The notes beneath the pieces were generated by a model. The model searched no databases. It had not been told where the DNA came from and worked only from the letters and a program-made list of their open reading frames with translations. Made by a program: the position numbers and the translations under genes. From Polaribacter sp. (lineage in GTDB: Bacteria; Bacteroidota; Bacteroidia; Flavobacteriales; Flavobacteriaceae): 35,212 nucleotides of DNA. The stretch lies in assembly GCA_018608545.1 (NCBI GenBank), contig JABAZI010000054.1, positions 1 through 35,212 of the forward strand. The letters run 5' to 3'. Below are positions 21,641-29,345 of the stretch, one piece after another; within the stretch, counting starts at the first letter, position 1, and the number at the start of each line of letters is the position of its first letter.

Positions 21641-23041
21641 TTAACAAATTTGGTATTCTGGAATTGACATTAGTTGAATACAAAAATCTTTATTTGATTT
21701 AATTTCTAATCCATCTAATAAGGTTTCTGTATCGAAATCTAGCTTCGACATGACAATGAAATCTCTCAATTGTCTGGGATGTAAGTTTCCATATTTTTTT
21801 AAAAAAACATCCCATCTTTTAGATGTTTTTAAATATCTATTTCTTTTTTTTACATTTTTATAGTAGGTGTCAAAAGAATCTTCAAAAGCCCCTTTTTCCT
21901 CTAGATTGATAATGGCATTATTTAATATTAATGATGCTAGTTTCATTCTAAACATTAAGGTATTAGAATTTATCCAACTTTTATCGCCTTTCCATCCAGA
22001 TACATTTGGTGGATACAACAACACTTGTCCCATCATTTTCTGCAAATAATTAAATTGTTTTTTTTCTTCAAAACGAACAGGAACGATCGTGCGAATACCC
22101 ACTAATAATTCAATGGGGGATTTTATCTTAACTCCAATATTTTGATCATCATAAAACCATGCGGCACTAAAAATATAAGTCATTACGTTTTTAATATCGT
22201 AGTCTTTATAAAAGATAGATGTAATTTCTTCTAACCTGTTCTTATCGACAATTGGGTTGACAAAATACTTGTAAATTTTATCACATATAAATCGGGCACA
22301 CTGTTTTTGTTCTAAAATAATATCTATAATATCATCTCCATTAAAATTTCCTTTCTTACCAAAGAACTTTTTTTCATCAAAATCATGTTGATGTTTTTTT
22401 AGAAGAAAACCTCCTTTATTGTTGAAAGACCAACCTGTAAAAGCCCTCGCAGATTCTTTGATATCCTCTTCCGAATAGTTTCCAATACCGAGTGTAAAAA
22501 GTTCCATTAGCTCTCTAGCAAAATTTTCGTTGGGACTTTTCTTTCTGTTTTGTTTATTGTTTAAATACTTGCTCATGGATGCTTCTCTTGCAATTGATTT
22601 AACAAAATTTCTAAAATTTCCCAAAGCATTTTCTCGTAGGGTATTATGATACTGTTGAATGTGAAAAATATGATTGTCCCTGCATACAAAAATATTTGCC
22701 CAAAATAAGGTCATTTTTTCTCTTAAGACACCGTCCGACTCAGACAATCTTTCTATCCAGGCGTGATTTAAATCTCTCAATTTTTTTTGACTTCTCTGTC
22801 GTAATTTTTGAAAGGCCTGCTCACCCATTTCTTTTTTTAAAGCATTAGCACTCTTATTTTTTATGGAAGTAAATTCTGAAAGATTCAATTGCAAAGGAAT
22901 TATTTTTTCTGAATCAGAAAATAACTCTTCGATAATTTGAAGTCTTGAATTAGACTGTATTTTTTTTAAAAAGTTGATGTCTATTCCAAAACCTGCTCTC
23001 CAATATAAATGTTGAATGTGCCTTTGATTCATTTTTAGCAT
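21641..23041 (-). CDS. DUF1800 family protein
   Basis: 466 aa; HLYWRAGFG, REKMTLFWANIFVC, NFARELMELFTLGIGNYSEEDIKESARAFTGWSF, PPNVSGWKGDKSWINSNTLM. Confidence 0.93.
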   Translation of the reverse strand: MLKMNQRHIQHLYWRAGFGIDINFLKKIQSNSRLQIIEELFSDSEKIIPLQLNLSEFTSIKNKSANALKKEMGEQAFQKLRQRSQKKLRDLNHAWIERLSESDGVLREKMTLFWANIFVCRDNHIFHIQQYHNTLRENALGNFRNFVKSIAREASMSKYLNNKQNRKKSPNENFARELMELFTLGIGNYSEEDIKESARAFTGWSFNNKGGFLLKKHQHDFDEKKFFGKKGNFNGDDIIDIILEQKQCARFICDKIYKYFVNPIVDKNRLEEITSIFYKDYDIKNVMTYIFSAAWFYDDQNIGVKIKSPIELLVGIRTIVPVRFEEKKQFNYLQKMMGQVLLYPPNVSGWKGDKSWINSNTLMFRMKLASLILNNAIINLEEKGAFEDSFDTYYKNVKKRNRYLKTSKRWDVFLKKYGNLHPRQLRDFIVMSKLDFDTETLLDGLEIKSNKDFCIQLMSIPEYQIC

Positions 23042-23046
23042 GTGTT

Positions 23047-23083
23047 TTAATTAGACCTTGATTTTTTAAAATAGTCTAATTAA
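23047..23083. repeat. perfect 10-bp inverted repeat spanning the FGE-like stop codon
   Basis: TTAATTAGAC (23047-23056) and GTCTAATTAA (23074-23083), 17-nt loop. Confidence 0.7.
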
Positions 23084-24135
23084 TCTTGAGCAATCATCTC
23101 TAATGTGGCAACTGTTCTAAAGCCCATGTGATCGGAACCAGAATCCATAGTCACTCCCATTTTAGCTGAAATTCTAAAGCTTGCGCAATAGGAAGCATGA
23201 CATAAAAAAGACCCCCCTTTTATAACACGTTCTACTTGGTAGGGGTTCGAAGGACTATAAGATGTTTTGGCTCCATTAGGATTGATTAATACTTTAGAAG
23301 AATCCAATTCGTTATAATAATTTACATGAAATAAATCGCTTGTAACTTCCCATACATTCCCTAACATATCATACAAACCAATACTGTTTGGTGGATACGA
23401 TTTTACAGAAGCAATCAATTCGAACCCGTCAATACTTTCATTTTTAACAGGAAAAGTTCCTTGCCAAGTATTTGCGTTTGCATTTAATATTTCAGGATTA
23501 TTTCCCCAAGTATAAATAGTAGATTGATTGTTTCCCTGAGCCGCAGACTCCCATTCTGCTTCAGTGGGAAGTCTTCTATTTGACCATTTACAGTAAGCTA
23601 GTGCATCTTCATAAGCAATATGAACAACAGGGTGATTGCTTTTCCCTTCAAGGGAAGATTCGGGACCTTCTGGGTGTTGCCAGTTTGCTCCAATTTTCCA
23701 TGTCCACCACTGTTGGTAATTATTCATATTTACAATCGCATTTACATTTTTATTAAAGATTAAACTGCCCGGTTGTAAGATAGAATCATGCGGTTTAAGA
23801 GCGCCTTCTGGTAGTTGTTTTTTTATTTCTTCCCATACTATTTCTCTTTCGGCAATCGTTACATAGTCTGTAGCATCAACAAAAGATTTAAATTGTGTAT
23901 TGGTAACTTCGGTAATATCAATAAAAAAACCATCAACAGTAACTTTATGAGCTGGTTTTTCTCGAGGCATGGCATATGCATCTGAAATTTTAGCCCCTTG
24001 AATAAATGTTTTCCCTTCGACCCAAATCATTCCTTCTGGGGGGTTGATTTGATCCTGAATATTAGAATTTGATTGTTTTTTACAAGCTGTGAAAAATAAA
24101 AAAACAAAGAGAAAAAGTTGAAGAAAAATTCGCAT
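23080..24135 (-). CDS. formylglycine-generating-enzyme (SUMF1-type) family lipoprotein
   Basis: 351 aa; lipobox FFTACKK; EKPAHKVTVDGFFIDITEVTN, RRLPTEAEWESAAQG, YDMLGNVWEVTSDLF, VIKGGSFLCHASYCASFRISAKMGV...DHMGFRTV. Confidence 0.92.
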   Translation of the reverse strand: MRIFLQLFLFVFLFFTACKKQSNSNIQDQINPPEGMIWVEGKTFIQGAKISDAYAMPREKPAHKVTVDGFFIDITEVTNTQFKSFVDATDYVTIAEREIVWEEIKKQLPEGALKPHDSILQPGSLIFNKNVNAIVNMNNYQQWWTWKIGANWQHPEGPESSLEGKSNHPVVHIAYEDALAYCKWSNRRLPTEAEWESAAQGNNQSTIYTWGNNPEILNANANTWQGTFPVKNESIDGFELIASVKSYPPNSIGLYDMLGNVWEVTSDLFHVNYYNELDSSKVLINPNGAKTSYSPSNPYQVERVIKGGSFLCHASYCASFRISAKMGVTMDSGSDHMGFRTVATLEMIAQD

Positions 24136-24566
24136 TATTGGTTGTTTAGTTGTTGTTTAATTACAAATATATGTTTTTTATAAATTAAATTATTCTGAGA
24201 TATTTTAAATACTCAATATTTATACTTTTTGATTTAAAAATGATAAAATACGAGCTTTATTAGATCGGATTTTTTATTCGAAATCTCAGCTTTTAAAACA
24301 TGTTTGAGTTTTAAAAATAGATTTTTTGTAAAAAAAATGGAACAGACTTAATTCAGAAAAGCTACAACTCCCTATGAATAAGACCCTAAAGTCAAAAAAC
24401 ATGAATATAATTTACGACTAGAGAAATACATATACAAATGAAGCAATGAATTAGAGTATTGAATATTTAAGAATCCCAAATCGTATGAAAGACCCAGTAA
24501 GCAAAACATTTTATATAAAATAAAACATCATTTAAAATCTGTATTGAACTATTTCTGAAGACTTCA

Positions 24567-27500
24567 TTAATACTTTATAAACTTTAACAACGTATTTTTT
24601 GAACCTTCACTTATTTTAAGAAAATACATACCTCTTTTTAATTTACGGACATTTAACTTGAAGGTATTTGTATCATTACGGACTTCTTGACCAGTAAGAG
24701 CATATATCTGAACTTTAAACTGACCCGATACCCCAGATATATAAAGTTCATTTTGAACAGGGTTTGGATATACTTTCACTTCAGTTTTAACAAATTCATT
24801 AAAAGAAAGTCCTGAGGTATTTTTAGCATTAGGACTTCCGTTAGGGGTATTACAACTCCAACTTTCTGGCAAAGCATTGTCTAAATCTGGTGTCGTTAAT
24901 TCTAGGGTATTCCCTGTCTGATCTGCACAATCTGACCAAGGTAATTCATTGGTATAGCTAACTTCATCTTGTAGAACATTATTCGCATTATACAACCTCA
25001 CAGCATCAGAAGTTCCAAAACCAAAACCAATTTCACCGATGTAGTCTGTTATTTCTGGATAGACTGAAGTAAAGTCTGAAGCATCCTTAACAAATACTAA
25101 ATATCCATCACCCGGAATAACAGTACCTTCTGGTATGATAAAAATGTTTTCGTCTTTATTATCTTTAATTTGCCAATTAGATAGATCCTTAGCGTTCACA
25201 TTCGGATTGTATAATTCTACCCAATCATCAGCATTAAAATCATCACTAGATTTATAATTGATCTCATTGATAACTAACGGTTTTTCACTGGTAGAAACAG
25301 TAAAGTTTGGAATTATTTGAAAAGAGCCATTTAAATTAATATTTATTGTTGCATCATTAGAATAAAGATCACCACTCCAATGGGAAAACTCAAAACCTGC
25401 CTCTGGAATGGCTTTTAGTTGAATTGGGACTGTTTCAAAATATGCTCCAGTCCATGAAAATTCTTGGATTTTTAGATTCTCATTGACTGCTACAAAACCT
25501 TTGGAGATAGCTGCGTTTTTTATAGTTATTGGATGGGAATTTGGTAGATTAAATACAGATTTTATATGATTTTTTGCAATTTCAGGTCTTTGATTTGCAA
25601 AATTTTTCATCAAATTAATATAGTACCCCACCCATCCTTCTATGTTGGTAATATTATTACCAAAATTAACAAGAGAGGGGTCGGATTTCCAACGATTATA
25701 ATGGGCGTTTATTTCAGGTTGAATCGTAGTATAAATCTGATCGATATGCGAAATCACATTTGCAGATAAAAATCGAGTGTTTAATTCGTCTGCATAGCGG
25801 TTAATAAACGTATTTCTGAATCCAATATTTGAAATTAATTTTCTAAACAAGAGAGTTGACCAGGGTGGATTAGGCCAGCCTGGGCCGTTAGGATTCAATG
25901 CAAAGCTTAAGGTGTCGTCAGTGTGGTTACCTGTGTTGAAAAAGGGTGCAAATCCAAAATCTGTATCATACAGAATCCAACGCCATTTTCCTGATGGATG
26001 TTTCCAAAATTTAATATTATTTCCGGGCCAATCAGTGTTACTGAAAAAAATATTTGAAGCTTGATACAAGGCATACGCCTTTAAATCTATTTGTTGAGCT
26101 ACATATTCAAAATTTGAGTCAATAGTTAAATCGTTGGTATTTATAAAATTAATTAATTCATTGTATTCATCATTATCACCCTCAATTTCTTCTGCATTAT
26201 TCGTGAGCAACGTAATATCATCTGCATTTATATTGTGCTTGGAAGCCAATGAATGCTCATTGATTTTCTCTCGTAAATTATACATTCCCCAATACGTTCC
26301 GTTTATATAGGTTGCTACAGGATTGTGTTCAAGAAAATCTTGGCCAGACCCTCGCATTAGACTTGTTAACGTGATATCTTTCATTGAAGAGCGCATCCAA
26401 TCTTGACCAGAATTTCTTAGTATTAATGATTGAAATTTACGGTAATTGAGTGCATCAAAGAAAGGGTGCTTGAATTCAGAATCCCCATATTGACCTCTTG
26501 CAAAAAGAGAGAGAGAACGCTGGCCGTTTTGACCTCTACTCCAGCCCCCAAAAATTTTCACACCAGCATTAAACTCTGCAAAACGATCTGTTCCGTTTTC
26601 ATGATAAGAAAAATGAATTGGTCGCTCCCAATCTTCCCAAAAATTTGCCCCGAAATAAGGAATGTTTGTATCGTAAGTTCCCTCAGGTCCAAAAACATAA
26701 ATACCGGTATCTTGATCAAAAAAATGTCTTGAATCCGTAGTTAATAGCACGACATCTATATCATGATTAGCCCCTATGATGAACGATTTAGTATTAATTG
26801 ATGAGGGTAAATAATTTTGTGAAAATATTTGAGCGCGTACACTCGTATTCTCTTGAATTTGAATGGGATTCGAATATATTGGAGACGTTTCTAAAGGAGT
26901 ACTTCCATCTCTAGTATAGCGGATCACTTCATTTGAATTATTCCCAGAAAGTGATAAACTTATGGGGCTGACTAGGAGTCCTCCCTCTTGCGAAAAGACG
27001 ACTTCATTTTCTACGACTCCTAAAAATTCATTGCTAGAATTCTCACTTCCTGGAGTCGTCTCAAGAAAATTCACCACTGCTTGAGAGTTTTTAGAAATAC
27101 CTACAGAGGTATTTGGTGGAAGTTTTTCTACAATAATTTGATCAATGATTGTTCCTGAAATATCTGATAAAAAAAGAGTTTCTGACGTTGAAGATATTTT
27201 AAAATTTGTATGAAAATTATTATTTGAAAACCCCAAAATAGCGGGAGGTTCAATACCTATATCATTCGATGTCAAAAACACTGCTGACAAAAAAGGAATG
27301 ATTGTAAAATCGGAAGAACCAGCACTTACATTATGTGCTTGAATCGTTAATATGTTTTCTCCGTCATTTAAAACTGTACTAAAATCAGAAATCAGAAACC
27401 TCTCGGGAGTCCCTCCTGTATAAATTTTTGCCTCGTGATCAGTAATTGTTCCAGCATCATAAGCGGGTGGAACACCATTGATATTTGCTCGTGCTACTTC

Positions 27501-28091
27501 AGTACCATTTATATAAGCAACGAAAGCATCATCATAATCCATGTCCAATATCAATGAAGAAATAGCTGTAACATCGGGAATTGTAAAAGTCTTCCTGAGA
27601 TATACAGACCTTGAACCAGTGGGTATCATTGTAGCATCATCTCCATCTGCATAGCCAAAACCAGAATTACCTTGAGCCCAATTAGAATCATCAAAATTTA
27701 AGGCTTTCCAATTAGAACTTGGCTCAGAAGTTGGAAGTAAATAACTGAAAACATCTCCTTGATTGATGAGGGTTCTCGAATAGCTAATCATTGAACGATC
27801 TTTTGACGAAGCCCACAAAAGAAAATACGCATCAGGAGAAAGTTTAATATTAGGAAATGACCACTTTTCAAGATCATTTGCATCATCAGATAGAAACCAT
27901 CCATTGATGGAAATATCTTGTGATCCGTAATTGTGCAACTCCAACCAGTCTGGAGTATCCCCATCTTCGTCTATATAAACAGAATTGGAAGAAACTACTT
28001 CATTGATCCTAACTGTTTGAGCTGTAGTACTAATTACACAAAAAAAGAAACAGAATACTAAATACCTCATTATTAGTTTATAAAAAATCAA
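24567..28091 (-). CDS. large secreted protein: lamin-tail (LTD) domains, CotH-kinase-like domain, chitobiase-C-like domain, T9SS C-terminal sorting domain
   Basis: 1174 aa; two LTD-like segments (INEVVSSNSVYIDEDGDTPDWLELHN; INEINYKSSDDFNADDWVELYNP), CotH-like region (WKHPSGKWRWILYDTDFGF), IRYTRDGSTPLETSPIYSNPI, GFEFSHWSGDL repeat, C-terminal VYPNPVQNELYI...LKRGMYFLKISEG. Likely real start is MRYLVFC at 28070. Confidence 0.9.
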   Translation of the reverse strand: MIFYKLIMRYLVFCFFFCVISTTAQTVRINEVVSSNSVYIDEDGDTPDWLELHNYGSQDISINGWFLSDDANDLEKWSFPNIKLSPDAYFLLWASSKDRSMISYSRTLINQGDVFSYLLPTSEPSSNWKALNFDDSNWAQGNSGFGYADGDDATMIPTGSRSVYLRKTFTIPDVTAISSLILDMDYDDAFVAYINGTEVARANINGVPPAYDAGTITDHEAKIYTGGTPERFLISDFSTVLNDGENILTIQAHNVSAGSSDFTIIPFLSAVFLTSNDIGIEPPAILGFSNNNFHTNFKISSTSETLFLSDISGTIIDQIIVEKLPPNTSVGISKNSQAVVNFLETTPGSENSSNEFLGVVENEVVFSQEGGLLVSPISLSLSGNNSNEVIRYTRDGSTPLETSPIYSNPIQIQENTSVRAQIFSQNYLPSSINTKSFIIGANHDIDVVLLTTDSRHFFDQDTGIYVFGPEGTYDTNIPYFGANFWEDWERPIHFSYHENGTDRFAEFNAGVKIFGGWSRGQNGQRSLSLFARGQYGDSEFKHPFFDALNYRKFQSLILRNSGQDWMRSSMKDITLTSLMRGSGQDFLEHNPVATYINGTYWGMYNLREKINEHSLASKHNINADDITLLTNNAEEIEGDNDEYNELINFINTNDLTIDSNFEYVAQQIDLKAYALYQASNIFFSNTDWPGNNIKFWKHPSGKWRWILYDTDFGFAPFFNTGNHTDDTLSFALNPNGPGWPNPPWSTLLFRKLISNIGFRNTFINRYADELNTRFLSANVISHIDQIYTTIQPEINAHYNRWKSDPSLVNFGNNITNIEGWVGYYINLMKNFANQRPEIAKNHIKSVFNLPNSHPITIKNAAISKGFVAVNENLKIQEFSWTGAYFETVPIQLKAIPEAGFEFSHWSGDLYSNDATININLNGSFQIIPNFTVSTSEKPLVINEINYKSSDDFNADDWVELYNPNVNAKDLSNWQIKDNKDENIFIIPEGTVIPGDGYLVFVKDASDFTSVYPEITDYIGEIGFGFGTSDAVRLYNANNVLQDEVSYTNELPWSDCADQTGNTLELTTPDLDNALPESWSCNTPNGSPNAKNTSGLSFNEFVKTEVKVYPNPVQNELYISGVSGQFKVQIYALTGQEVRNDTNTFKLNVRKLKRGMYFLKISEGSKNTLLKFIKY

Positions 28092-28538
28092 ATATAGGAA
28101 GGTTTATTGTATTCATAAAACATTAAATTCATTAGTGAGTCTTATGCTTAGGGAAAAAAAAAGATCATGAATTTCAAATTAAACACCTATTGTAAAAGGT
28201 TTATTGATAGTGAAGTTTCTGATGAGAGGGATGTTAAAGAAGATTTTTCAAAATATGAGGATGAAAGTTTCTTGAATATAACAGAAGAAATATTAATATA
28301 AAAATTGTTAAATTAGTTTCTGTACATGACGAAATATTATTCAAAATAGCAACTTATTACGTATTAAATACACTTTAAAAATCATTTACATATGAATGAA
28401 ATTTTAAAAGCGAAACAAGTTTAACATTTATAGCGGCAGAACCTGCTCCTAAACACAGAAATTATTTACATAAAAAAATTAGATAGAATTTTCGAAATAA
28501 AAAATTAATTTTATTACTTTTTCTTATTAAGATACAGT

Positions 28539-28706
28539 TTATAAAACCTCGACAAATTCTGGTAAAGTCAATCCATCGCATGGGTTTACCACATCAGGGT
28601 CATCCTCATCTATATTCAATTGGGTATTATCAACTGAGCATCTAAAAAATAAGAAAGTCAAAGAAAGCATTAAAATAAGAGCTATGGATCGTTTTATCTT
28701 TTTCAT
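28539..28706 (-). CDS. 55-aa candidate small lipoprotein, absent from the supplied ORF track
   Basis: ATG at 28706-28704, TAA at 28541-28539: MKKIKRSIALILMLSLTFLFFRCSVDNTQLNIDEDDPDVVNPCDGLTLPEFVEVL; basic/hydrophobic signal, lipobox-like FFRC, acidic mature part; starts 3 nt after the upstream stop. Confidence 0.7.
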   Translation of the reverse strand: MKKIKRSIALILMLSLTFLFFRCSVDNTQLNIDEDDPDVVNPCDGLTLPEFVEVL

Positions 28707-28709
28707 ATA

Positions 28710-29345
28710 TTAATTTTCTAGTTCAATAGTGATTGTTTTTTGGAAACTATCGTTAATTTTTAAAACATAGGTACCCATTTCAAGATTTTCAAATTGAGCC
28801 TTCTCTTTAGATGTATCAGCGGTAAGTATTTGGTTATCCTTCTCTAAAGTTAAAGACACATTGTCCTGTTCAAACATCACCATAATGGCTCCCTTAGAGG
28901 TATCACAAGTCAATACATTTTTCTTAAAATACCTTGGCGTAGGTTTTGAAATACCAAAATCTGATTCAATACTCCCATAATGTTTGTTAATTTCAAATGG
29001 GAACGTTTGATCGGCAATTGTAATTGTGTTGTTATTAGAATCGTAAATTTTAAAGGTCACATTTTCAGAGGTTGAATTCGAAAACACTGTTAAATATGCA
29101 AAATAATTGTCTGTAGATGCTGCATAAATCAAGTTTGCAACCCCCCGACATTCATTCCCTACAAAAGCCCCTATCATGTCGTTTGTGTCAGATAATTTGG
29201 TTGCATTTACATTTAAAAATGCAACCATTGTCATTGTATATTCAAATTCATTTTCATTCACTTGCCACGATGGTGCCTGCGCACTTAATCTTAGCGAAAT
29301 AAGACACATTATTATAATGACGATAAGTGTGTTTTTATTTTCCAT
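28710..29345 (-). CDS. secreted 211-aa protein with a module shared with the adjacent giant protein
   Basis: Signal peptide (MENKNTLIVIIIMCLISLRLSAQA); WQVNENEFEYTMTMVAFLNVNATKLSDTNDMIGAFVGNECRGVANLIYAASTDNYFAYLTVFSN aligns by eye with the giant. Confidence 0.85.
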   Translation of the reverse strand: MENKNTLIVIIIMCLISLRLSAQAPSWQVNENEFEYTMTMVAFLNVNATKLSDTNDMIGAFVGNECRGVANLIYAASTDNYFAYLTVFSNSTSENVTFKIYDSNNNTITIADQTFPFEINKHYGSIESDFGISKPTPRYFKKNVLTCDTSKGAIMVMFEQDNVSLTLEKDNQILTADTSKEKAQFENLEMGTYVLKINDSFQKTITIELEN

